Shown one piece after another: positions 49,652-61,346 of a stretch of DNA of 64,000 nucleotides (its first letter is position 1; each line of letters opens with the position of its first letter). The notes under the pieces are model-generated. The model ran no database searches. It was not told where the DNA came from and saw only the letters and a program-made list of their open reading frames with translations. The DNA comes from Sanderia malayensis (lineage: Eukaryota > Cnidaria > Scyphozoa > Semaeostomeae > Pelagiidae): NCBI GenBank assembly GCA_013076295.1, contig RQOL01000531.1, forward strand, positions 4,588,001 through 4,652,000, given 5' to 3'. Made by a program: the position numbers and the translations under genes.

Positions 49652-49966
49652 TAAAGACAACAAGTCTGCAAGTGCATCCTCCATTTTGCAGCAGATTTCT
49701 AAAATGGACACATTGACGCACGTGGTTGTGATGAGGCTAATAACGCTAACGAGCGACCACGCACAACATCTTCTATACGAATTTGACATACACACGCAAG
49801 TTTGAATTTTGACATACACACCACACACATTTGAGGTACACACCGCACACAGTTGAGGTACACACCGCACACAGTTGAGGTACACACCACACACATTTGA
49901 GGTACACACCACACACATTTGACATACACACACAAGTTTGAATTTTTGCCGGGACGGCGCGCCATA

Positions 49967-50361
49967 AGAAATTGCTCAGCCCGTGGTGTCTGGCAAACAG
50001 CTGATCTATCGAAATGTCATGAGAAGAATATCTTGACAAGAAAGATTTCTATTCTGAAAAAAGTAAGCTGTGACGTCGTTAATCCTTTTTCTAATTTTTC
50101 ACCTCTTAATTCTTTTTCTTTTTACTTGCTTTCTCGCTACTTAAATTGACAACAGTGCTTCATAAGTTTTATCAAAGCACCAATCTATGTCCATGGTTTG
50201 ATCTCTAACTATTTGCTTTAAATTTACCACCAATGTATGACTCTATTTTAATCTGGAAAAACTTTTCATTTCAGAGGGATATCAACAGTACTTCGATTCA
50301 ATCAACCATTGACACATTTCTCAACATAACTCGTACGCATAAAGACACATTCTCGAATATT
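49967..50361 (+). pseudogene. Duplicated ADGRA fragment (two exons and intron), right part
   Basis: Matches, in inverse orientation, the ADGRA sequence at about 56750-56352: the end of the hormone-receptor exon (CSARGVWQTADLSKCHEKN), its intron and most of the next exon (NINSTSIQSTINTFLNITRT region, with R-to-other changes such as GGGATATCAAC for GGAATATCAAC). Differences are few over roughly 390 bp. It breaks off abruptly after TCTCGAATATT. This is a genomic segment copy, not a retrocopy, because the intron is retained. Confidence 0.9.
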
Positions 50362-50938
50362 TAATCTAGAATAAGAGGTCTGGAACTTTTGTTTTAGATC
50401 AGTGTGCTATTCCCGAAAGCCCGACCCGAAGGTGACCTCGGTTCTATTCAGAGCATAACACGTTTGATTCGACCTGTGACCAGAAGATCAGTCAAAATAA
50501 AACGACTTCGTTACAAAATGTCAAACCTTTCGAATTTAAAATAAAAAAAACACCATAAGAAGAATTTCCTGAACTTCTAACTTTATTTGAATAGGAAACC
50601 GTCGGCTCTCCTTTTAATAATAAATAAAAACTGCTGTCCAATATTTTTACTGATTGTTTGTTACTTTCTATATTTATATAAAATCCGTATAAAAACTTTC
50701 ATAAAACGTACACTACATATACTATAGATATCCTTACGTTCTGCTATGGGATATATTGCCCCATGAACATATTTCAACAAGCATTTTATACACTGAGATG
50801 GGCCATTCAGGTGGTAAAAATAACGAGTTCTTGTCGTCGCCGATAAAACATTCAGATTCTCTGACTCGACGCTGAAAAAAGTCCTTCGTCCGTAAATAGC
50901 GAACTTTCCAACCTATTATGATGGGCTGCATTAACAAA
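50362..50938. other. 3' flank of ADGRA gene
   Basis: AT-rich DNA between the duplicated fragment and the ADGRA stop, probably its 3' untranslated region. TTTATT near 50583 reads AATAAA on the minus strand. Confidence 0.4.
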
Positions 50939-53900
50939 TTAAACACTTGTTTCATTGCCAATCTTAGGCTCGTTAGGAGATACTTGTGGCAGTGGCACAT
51001 ACACGATGCATTTCTCCACAGGAATGTCTTCGAACCGTGTTCTACTTCTATGTCTCCTTTTATTCCTGGGATGTCTTGGTTTTTTGGCTTGTGTGGGCTT
51101 TTCCTTGGCCTCAGTTACTTCGGCAGCATGTTTTTTAGTTTGCTGATCCACATCGGTATGTTGATCAGTATGGTTACCCACACTTGGTGCTTGGTTCGAG
51201 TTAGTGACACCACCACCAACACAGGCGGCGGCTTCAGTTCGTTGAGGAATAGTAAAGGCACCCGCCGGTATCATAGAATTGACAGGATTCAATGGCTCTG
51301 GCCTTATAACAGCTTGTACTTGAGACGGCCCAGCGGCGGCTACTGGTATTGGGTCTGCAGAGTTTTGGGCCGGGGGCGGCTGCATTAATTTATAGCCAGG
51401 ATCAACGTAAGGATAAAAAACTGCCGTACTTCCTCCACTTCGTACAGGCTTCCAATTGGGAGCAACGAAATTTCTTAGCGGTAACGCGGGGGCGACACAC
51501 TGCGACACACTGTGGTCCATGTGAGATGGAACTGAACCGCATTCTGACATGATTGTCTCACGTGCTACTGCATCTCCTTCGAGGGGGCCATGATGATGAT
51601 GCCTCGCTTCACCGGCCGTAGTAGAGTTGCCAAGATCAGAGAAAGTCTTTTCTGAAAACGCCGCTGCTACCTTAGTTTCCTGGTCTTGCGCAGGTTCGGC
51701 AAAATTAGCAATTGTAGCATCGTTAATAGTAAAAACGGTAGGCACGGTAGCATTGCAAGTGGCATTACAAAAAACGGGGGATTTCTCATTCAAGCAAGTC
51801 ACAGTTTCAGGCATTGCTGGCTGAGGGTAAGCAGCAAAGCCAGCCAATGGGTTATTATCGACGGGAAGAGATGGAGCGGATGGTTCGATGACAGAAGCCT
51901 CGCTTTGTTTGCGAGGCGACGTCTTGCTTTCGAACGTAGGCAACGTCAATTTGCCAGGACCGGCCATCCTGTTACTATTGGCGACTGGCGGACAGGAGTG
52001 GCCAAAGACAGACGACGGACGAGATGATTGAACGTCGTGGGTGAATACGGAAGCAGAAAAATGAGAAATGACATCAGAGTGTTCCCTTGCATTCTCAGAA
52101 TGAACAACGGATGCTCTCACGTTGGTCAATGTCACACCCGCGTTACTATCAGTCTGGTTCATTAACGCATGCATTTCAACAGCATTAGTCTCTTGTAAGT
52201 TGAATTTCCTGCTCTTACTCAACAAGTACGCCTTCCAGCACGCGTAAACATCCTCCCTGCGCACACAGTGGAACACAAACACTGCCATGCCAAGAAGAAT
52301 ATTGGAAACCGCAAATCCGTAGCTGAATATGTAATACAAATATCTCGATGGTCCATTTTTGTTCGTAAATATCATAACGACAAATCCACAGTCGATGCAG
52401 AGAATTAACATGACCGTGAGACTTCCTTTGATGAAATCCAACAGTTGACTTCTGTCTGGAAAGTGGAATTTGACTTTTCCGTCTGCGTCCTTGCTGTTAT
52501 GTTGCAATGCTGCCAATTTGCGAGTGTGCTCAGAGGCTTCGGGAAAGCGTCGATTAATAAGAGCGTGCAGCCGAAGAAAGACGATCATATTGGTTATGAT
52601 GACCAATCCTCCAGGGACAACAAATGCACCAATTGACGCCCGAGACGTCAACCAACAGCTAAAGAAGACAATTAACTCCATTATACATCATCCAATCACA
52701 ATCACAACAGGAATTACTTTTGCCAAAATTTAACACGATTTAACAACTAAATATTTAAACCACCCATGAAAACATCTAATGTCATACGAAGTCACCAAAA
52801 GCATTTTGAGGTTACGGGGGCAGCTACTCAAAAAGGACACATTTTCAATCAATAATATTAGAATTACAACAGAGTGTTAAATAAAGTTTATATTAAGCAG
52901 AACATTTACACAGTTACAATTTGGCAAGGGCACAGTACTGCCCCAACTGCCCCCTTGCTTCTGGTGCCTCCGTCCTTACACATGTGATCATATCATAACA
53001 AATCCGTTCGCCTTATGGAGTTCAAAGTGTCTTAATTACAATCTACCCGTAGACCTCTGGTGCCAAACTCATTTAACACAAGTACCTTATTCATAAAACC
53101 ATATCCATGTAGGAATCTATTGCCTATATCTCTGGAGGTCTTGTACCGTATGAATAAAGTTCTCCTCAGTCACTATTCCAGCCTGCACTAACAAATTAAC
53201 CAGCTTGCTTGGTTATAAAGCTGTACCGCAGATAACCCAGACTTTCATGGGAATTACAAGTCGGAGTAATTTTCAATTCTCATTAGAATTGAACTCATCG
53301 CAAGGATAAGTCGAACCAACTCCTTAACTCCCTTGAGAGTCCAGCTTAACGTGATTCACCTGTGTACCCATTTTTTTTTATAAGAAACCCTTTATAAGAA
53401 ACCATAGGCCCCTATTTTCAAAATTTAAGAAACTTTGGTAGGAGACTTTGTGCCACTGACAAACGTTAAGAAACTTTCTATGTTGTTCTAAGGAGAAAAA
53501 ATGTAAAAAACAACTTGCGCACTTCATTCCCACAGATTTTTGACAAATCTCAACATTGTTAAGAAACTTGCTAAGAAACCTTTCGTACCATAATTAGGTA
53601 CAAAACCCTAAGAAACTAAGAAGCCCTGGTGCAAAGATTCTGCATAGTTTCTTATAAAAAAATGGGTGTATTACAGAATATTTTAATCGAACTTACTAAT
53701 TTGATGTACTGTAGTTGTTGCTGTTACCAGCTAAAGTAATACCACACACAATCATTGGCAATCCTGAAAAACAAGACGAGATTATGCGTGAAACTCAAAT
53801 ATGCTCATCCCAAAGCAGTAAGAAACTAACAAAGTGCAATAGTTTGAATTCACATCCATGATACTCACCCCAGGAGATAAGGTAATACTTCAAAACAGGG

Positions 53901-56900
53901 CTATACTCTTCGTTGTCTGGTCCCTTCTTGATAAAACTTGTTAGACAAGCTCCACCGCAGCCAAGCCATAGGAGGCCGCAGAGTAAAAAATAGTGGAGAA
54001 GAACAGCAAATGACTTGCAAAGTAATTTGTTTTCTGTTCTTGTTATTCCAACTACAAATATAATGACTGCAACGGTGAGTGCGAGGCAAAGGTTCATCAG
54101 TGTAGCTGCGTCGTTGCGATTGTAACGGAGTTCTCTGAGGAATAAATTGGCGATAAAATGTCAAACAATGCACCAGTAAATAGAATAGGAAGAATTAATG
54201 CAAGAGACAGAAAGTGAGCCGATGCACGAGACAGAGAGTGAATTGATGCAACAGAGAGTGGATGGAGTTTACAAGCGAAACGGAAGAAAATTCTATAGAG
54301 TATTGTTTAATAAATAATTCCTTACCTGAAAAATGCATAGGTTGCGAGAGTCATAAGAAGAAACACGGAGCATAATGCTGCACCAAAATGCGTAACAATT
54401 TCAAGGCGGAAAGATGCAACAGGTTTTTCTTTACGAGCAATATCCTGGAATCAAATCAAAAACACAATAAACCATCTATGGCCAAAGAAAACACAATAAA
54501 CCATCTATGGCCACAAGAACTGTTACATTAGACACGACAAATAATGGATTATGTGCAACAATCTTGGCACAATCCCACTTACCATTATAACTGAGAAATA
54601 CGTCATTTTGCCAGGAAGTTCAGAGCACGCAAACCTGACATACGATGAAGTCTCAGAAAGCAGCCTGCAATGTTTGCTTAGCTTCCACCAATTTCTAGTG
54701 CCTAAATAAAATGGGCATAAGCACAATAAAATTCCAGAAAATAGAATACTACATTGCAAGAACTAGGAATGAAATTCAATTTTCAAATAGCAAAGCTTTA
54801 CCTGTCTTTGTAATTTTCGTAGCCCAATAGATCAGACGAGGTTTTGAGCCAACCTGCACAATAATAAAACAGAATCAGTTATTCAAACCATTAAGCATTG
54901 GGAGTGGACAAAGCACCATAAACGATGTCTCTAACATACCCGTCTTTTTCTGAACTTGAACACAACATTATCATTGGTGACCAGGCTAGTGGAGCCAATA
55001 CCTGGAACTGAAATGAAAAGAATAAGATTAGACTTCAAAACACAACTCTACAACATTCTACATTGTGATTCTATTACTCTACCTCTATAACATCCTATTT
55101 GAAGACGTTCCACTAACAGCCATCTACTGTGTGAGGCCTGTTTGATGCACCGTAGCCACAGAAAAATAAATAATTAAAATGGCGCACAAGGCTTGAAATG
55201 AACGAACCTTCAACATGAATACCCACAACCGCGCTGCTGATCATCGTCTCTGGTGTAGTTGATTGAATTTTTGTGAATTTATGATCTCTGAATAACTCTG
55301 CAGTCTTGTAAGCGATAAATGATACCTTGGTTAGTTGCCGTGGATCGTCGAATATTGATGAACTTGATAAAGCGAAGAACATTTTTGGTATAATCACTTG
55401 TGCATTGAATCCCTGTGAAAACAAGCCTCTCTCTCATCAAAGTGAACGCCTGCAGGAAATGTTTATGGTTAAGTAACCATATGCAAACGCAAATTATTAG
55501 AAATAGGATCTGTCATAAGCCTACACATGGACTGCAAGAAGAATTTAGAAGTATGCTGGAGTTTTTTACACGGAGAAAGTATGATGAAATATGATACGTA
55601 ATACGAGGGTAAATTGAATACCTCCAGTGTCTTCGTGCCATTGATAGAAATGCCACACTCTCCAAAGCCCGAATTACTTTTGTCTTGGTGGTCTTTGAAC
55701 AACACAGTGCAAACTAGACCATGTGGATATTTAGGACGATAGCTACGGGAGTACCCTGCCACGCTAGATGTAACGGGAACAATAACTGGTACGTTTTTCG
55801 GACTTTGCTTTATTTCTCGGTTCAAGTAATCGGCAAGAAGTTCTTCGAATGACTTGATCAACCTACGAGGGGTAAGAGAGTATTAAAATGGTAAAGAGCG
55901 AGGATGTGAGTAGGCAGGAGCAGAGGTGAGTGGGCGAAGAAATCAAAAACGCCAAAAAAAGAAATTCGTAAAAGGAAAGATAAATAAGTAAGAGGTTTTT
56001 ATAAATAAAATGTAGAATTAGGGCTTGTGTCTGGCAACAGCATTCATAATGCCCTTTTGAAGCATTCCGAAAAATATTCAATTTACTTTGAAGTGCTATT
56101 GTCTTTTAACGGATCTTCTTGGTAGAGAGATACATTGATGAGCAGCATGCTTGTAAGCATAGCAGAAACACTTGATTTTATCAACTGTAGAAGAACAAAA
56201 AATATAAGAATATAACCAGAGTTGCTTATTTCCTTACTCTACTAAAACACAATTTCTCCAAACTTCCGTATTTACCTTTGACGAGTCACTTGCAATGGGG
56301 AATTTCGCAGAGCATACCGAGGAGAAAACTTCAGCGAGAAGTTGTAGCTGTTGAATATTCGAGAATGTGTCTTTATGTGTACGAGTTATGTTGAGAAATG
56401 TGTTAATGGTTGATTGAATCGAAGTACTGTTGATATTCCTCTGAAATGAAGAGTTTTTCCAGATTAAAATAGAGTTATACATTTGTGGTAAATTTAAAGC
56501 AAATAGCTAAAGATCAAAACATGGACATAGATTGGTGGTTTGATAAAGCTTATGAAGCACTGTTGTCAATTTAAGTAGCAAGCAAGCAAGTAAAAAGAAA
56601 AAGAATTAAGAGGTGAAAAACTAGAAAAAGGATTAACGACGTCACAGCTTACTTTTTTCAGAATAGAAATCTTTCTTGTCAAGATATTCTTCTCATGACA
56701 TTTCGATAGATCAGCTGTTTGCCAGACACCACGGGCTGAGCAATTTCTACTGGCGCGTAGGTCCGTACCAAAAGGACAAGCGTACTGTACATGTCCTCCT
56801 GGCGCTGTACTTTGCCACACAAATGTTCCTAGGGTGAAGTATTAAAGTTAGTGGCACAGTACCATTAAACGATTATGTTTAAATGTACTTTGCAATGTGT

Positions 56901-59900
56901 TCGACCTGCATTCCTGTCATCAGATTGAATCTCGAATAGGCTACTAAGCATTTGCGATTAAAGAGATATCAATGCTCACCTTTACTGGTTGCTTTGGCTT
57001 GTTTGGGGCAAAACTCCGTCTGCCAGCCAATAACTGTAACTTCAACTGACTTGACTACTTGGTTGACCTCATTGACATGTGCTTTACACGTGTACACTCC
57101 ACTGTGGTGTACATCAATCTTTTTTATGCTGAGAACTGTTTTATTCTCCCTCGAGTTTACGTCACTGTAGTCTCTGATTGTTATATCTCTAACCGAGGCT
57201 GGGTGGATTTGCCATGTGATACGACCCCTTGGCTGCCAGATGCTGGTGCATGTTAATTCAAGAGAGTCGTTCTGAAATACAATTTGATTCTCCGTAGGAG
57301 AGGTCTGGAACTTGGGCAGCTCAAATGCTGCATTTCCTGAAAAAAGCAAAAGACAAAGTTGAAATAACAAAACATCAAGCACAATGCCTGCCGAGTCTTT
57401 CTTCGGCATCAAACACGATAGAGTCCATTATAGCAGGGATAAATAGATACAAAGTCAACAAACAGTCCTAGTTATGCTTATAACTAGTGGGTGGAAATTA
57501 TTCTTGCAGAATAGAAGAGAACAGGATTGAAGCATTTGGGTTTAGAAACATAGAGAGTGAAGAAGCATACAGACTATAGGGAGAATAAAAGTACAAAAAT
57601 TATAGGGGGTATAAAAATATACAAATATAGTGTAAAAGTAAAGAAAGTATGGAAAGCTGGAAGTATAGAGTATAAAATATATAGAGATGAGGAAATAAAT
57701 CACGTACTGCAATTCCAGTTTTTAGTGGCCAAGTATCTGATTTTCTTGCCGGCAAGTAAAGTTGGGTATTTACATTTAGAATTGTCACTAACACCTCGTC
57801 TTTTCTCCTTTGTAATAGCAACAAGCCATGACATGTCACAGTCACATATCAAATCATTGTCATCCAATTCACTAAAACAAAAACATGACAGCTTGTATCA
57901 CCACTAGTCCGAGTGTAAAATGTACAAAGTACATTAAATAAAATTATTACGTATAGCATCATCGTAGACGATCTATAAAATCAGAGGAGAGAGGCTCACA
58001 TCTTTGATGAATTGGAGAAGGTACTCTTGGGTAAGGTTGTCAGCTTGTTTTTCTTTAGTGATCTGAAACAAAAGCAAGGACTATAATCAGGCTTACATTC
58101 AAGCGGAAATTACTTCTCAATTAAACAAAAACACAATCTAAATGCATATACACAGATTAATTGTGAAAAATTATGAAATAAGAAATCTTACATTCGTTTG
58201 AGATTTTTTAAGCCATGAAATGCTTGTTGGTGAATATAAAGCAAACTGTTCTGTGATATGTTTCTAAAAAGAAAACACTTGAGTTCGTCAATCTAGTACA
58301 TACATTGATAAACAATACAAAATTAAAAAATGATAAGAAAGTTTAACACAATACTTACAAATGCTTGAGATTACGCAATCCTCTGAATGTATTTTTATCG
58401 ATTTTCGTTAGCTTATTCACTTGTAGATAGCTGAAAAAACAAAAATCATTCACGTATCATCGGCAAAATTAACAGGTCAATGTTAACCTTAAAGCCCGGA
58501 TTTCTTGACAAGCATTCTTGTTTGTCATGCGCAGTAACCTTTTTCATTGGCGCCAAAAAATTCAATGAAATATTTTTCGTTGCTCATTTTGCCGCCTTAT
58601 GGTCGAGATTAATTGCATTCAATGGCGTAGGAACTAGGGGGCAAAAAACGTTCTTGAAAAAACATGAAATAAGTTCCTTTTATAGATAAAAAATTGCCCC
58701 TTTTAAGACTAAATGTCTCACGAGTCGTGGAGCCCTTTTTAGTGCGGTGCTCCCCAACTATTTAATAAAATCCCACGCCTCTGATTGCATTTGATATGAC
58801 ATGGCAGAAATATGACCTTTAAATTGGGTCTAACACCTGTACAATAAGCTTTTCTCGTGTGAACACATTATATCCATACGAACATTTACCCACATTAATA
58901 TTTATCCGATGTCATGTGAGGTCTTAATTTGACAAAGGATTTCGCTTGGTCATAGGACCTATTCCAGTGTTCAATCTTTTATTAGAGGCGCCAGGAAACG
59001 CCAATACGAAGCGATTCAATTCGGTATTGATGAATTCAACAGTGAAGAAAATACATGACCTTGAAACAACATCTCGCCAAAACCACTTAACCTTTCAATT
59101 TCTCAGTTCTTTTGAGTCAATTTTCAACTCAAAAGAGACAGCTTTGGTCGATTGTATTGACAAGGGTTTAATTCACAATATCAAGCCCATTCTCTTCATA
59201 TACCGGAGTTCATTTCTTTGGTAACAGAAATACTCCACAGGCATTCCTCTATTTCCATTGATTTCCATTCAGATCTCACAATAGAAGAGACACCCGTTTT
59301 TAAAATGGCGCAGAATTGGATTACATTCGCTGTTAATTGAGTCATTGAACAGTTGTCTTTTCGGGCATTTTCTGAGGTTTTCCGACAGTATTTAACTTAA
59401 TTTTTGCGGCTTTCAACGCAGCCAGAGCCAGTTTACTCTGTATGGCAACTGGTTCAACAGATAATATATCAGATCAGTGAAGGAAGATGAATTGCTGAAA
59501 CATTGCATTAGACAGCTCTTAAGATCAGTTTCCACGCAAAGATTTCAGCTGGTAAACAGTACATGTTACAGACATGATCATGAAATGATGTTTGAATTCA
59601 GAAAATATATGAACAACTTACAGTTTTGTCAGTCTTGGGAACTTTTTAAATGCTCCCGGTTCAATATGCTGGATTTGATTACCTTTTAAATCCCTGAAAA
59701 GACAAGAACAAATTAATTTATCTTGCTATGCAAATACAGGTTTCATGGGAGGCATGACACAAACAAGACTTGAATCAAAATGGGGCCATTTTGCGACGGA
59801 GACTCAATATAATAAAACAATGACAATGAAAGAAAATATACAAGTGCGATTAACAACTTCGTATGGCTCTATACTTTTATTGTCATCGTTCTTTCATCAT

Positions 59901-60777
59901 GTCAATATTCTCTCGGTGCCAATAATTTGGCCCCGGGGAGAAGGTTTTTATTCGTTTAAAAGTTGTTGTCCCGGGCGAATTTGTCTTAATAAGATCTAAT
60001 TTAGAATTAGGAAAAATACATGGTTCATGCAAATCGTGATGAATAATCTAGTTAGCTGATTCAGGGGTTTAGTACGCATATTTTACTAAATAAGTTTCGA
60101 GAACAGAAATTTTTTAATCGAATTTAAAGTTGTTTATGAGGCCGACGAGAGGATGAAGCACAACAGCTGACAGATTAAAATTGGTTTTAGATAATTAAAC
60201 AATATCACGAAAATCAATAATTTTATTTAATTTCGACTTTACGTACGGAAAAACAAAAATATGGGCGTTTATAGCTTGCAGCGATTTCACAAATCGGAAC
60301 AATTTATCAAAATTAATTGAATGAAGCAAAATAAATATCGACACACTCACAATCTCTTCAATTTACGACTGACCGGAAATGAATCTTTTCTAATGACTTT
60401 TATTTGGTTGTAAGCTAAGTTTCTAAAAACAGAATATTAAACAACATATAAACACAAAATAAAAAATATGCTAGAGCAACCAATCCGATAAGAACAAACA
60501 GTCTGAATGATTTGGAAAGCTCGCATTTTGTCGAAGGGGCCTAATCAATGATGACGAAAATTTCATATCAATATACTTACAGTTCAACTGTGGCTTTTGG
60601 CAATTTATCAAGACGAGGTGTTTTTATTCCGAGTAAAGAGCATTGAACCTTTTGACCACCAGTATCTAATGTGAAACATCTACATGCAGTAGGGCAGTCA
60701 TCACAAACAACAATAAAAAAGCATAATGTAAACACCAGAAAGACGCAAACTGAGTTATTCACTGTGACACAAGCCAT
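50939..60777 (-). CDS. ADGRA-like: Adhesion GPCR of the ADGRA (GPR123/124/125) group
   Basis: Twenty exons with consistent phase: 60777-60581, 60422-60351, 59693-59622, 58430-58359, 58263-58192, 58062-58000, 57871-57708, 57336-56980, 56828-56653, 56440-56276, 56184-56087, 55862-55622, 55412-55208, 55007-54940, 54853-54802, 54701-54583, 54444-54326, 54134-53869, 53763-53697 and 52658-50939. They encode about 1454 residues. Order: signal peptide (MACVTVNNSVCVFLVFTLCF), LRR N-cap (CPTACRCF), five LRRs (four on 72-bp phase-2 exons), LRR C-cap (ICDCDMSWL), Ig domain (LELTC...SGVYTCKA), hormone-receptor motif (CSARGVWQTADLSKC), GAIN region, seven membrane helices and a long cytoplasmic tail. The GPS region (CRLLSETSSYVRFACSELPG) lacks a clear HL|T cleavage site. 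The tail ends ETSV, a class I PDZ ligand as in vertebrate ADGRA2/3 (ETTV). That group acts with Wnt/PCP signalling. The acceptor at 60848 implies a 5'-untranslated exon upstream. Confidence 0.93.
53369..53671. mobile_element. MITE, TATAAGAAAC family, in last ADGRA intron
   Basis: 303 bp with inverted ends: left TACCCATTTTTTTTTATAAG then AAAC, right reading back TACACCCATTTTTTTATAAG then AAAC. The interior has repeated TTAAGAAAC and TAAGAAACTT blocks. Related fragments are at 10084-10215 and 61540-61605. No coding capacity. Confidence 0.75.
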
Positions 60778-61346
60778 GCGGTCGAAATTCTGATTTGATT
60801 TTCCATGCACACCAGGAGCAAAAAAGACCACTTCATTGAAATACAACCTGAAATAACAGTCTTCATTTATATATACCACAATGTCTTTACATTTCTTTAT
60901 AAATTAGCTGGAATAAACCATTTGGTTTACAATTGTTATGCGTACACAGTCAAACGGTGAGAAACTTCTTTTGAGAAATTCAATGTTTTCCTCTTTTGGC
61001 GTCTTTCTTCTGCGATTACTTGCCACGATATTTCAAGGTCTCGCACGACGCGGGCTTCTGCGTTAGCTCCCGTTCTATGCAAATTAATTGCGCCACACCC
61101 CCTTTTGATTTTCAAGCCTTTTAAAAAGATAAACGACCCAAGATAAGAAAAAACCACAAGCAAAAAGCAATATTCTTAATATTCACTTCACCAAAATAAT
61201 TCACTTCCAAAAGATCAAGTGACTAATATAAATGCATTAGTTACTTGGTTACTATCTCTACTTCACAAGCAAAGAGAAATTATGCCTTTTATACTGTCCA
61301 TAGCTGGCTGGAAGCTAATAATAAATACAACAAAACTCGTCAGCTT
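60778..61346. other. Intergenic between ADGRA start and QDPR end
   Basis: Contains the ADGRA 5' flank, with an acceptor (ttatttcag) at 60848 for an upstream non-coding exon, and the QDPR 3' untranslated region. The 75-codon minus-strand frame at 61163-60936 has no recognisable feature. Confidence 0.45.

Larger units (their letters stand above)
47617..49966. mobile_element. Palindromic element with two head-in integrase-like gene fragments, 6-bp TSD
   Basis: 2350 bp. Both ends read TATGGCGCGCCGTCCCGGCA inward and are flanked by AGAAAT (47611-47616 and 49967-49972). The arms, about 47617-48503 and 49034-49966, are nearly identical inverted copies of the 5' half of one element. They include a 22-bp minisatellite near each tip (TGTGTGTGGTGTGTACCTCA-type, more units in the right arm) and the first exon of an integrase-like gene. 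The spacer (48504-49033) holds the intron, a truncated second exon of the left copy, a dispersed GCGCCC repeat and an AAC-rich microsatellite at the junction. So the structure is two 5' ends joined tail to tail. Confidence 0.9.
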
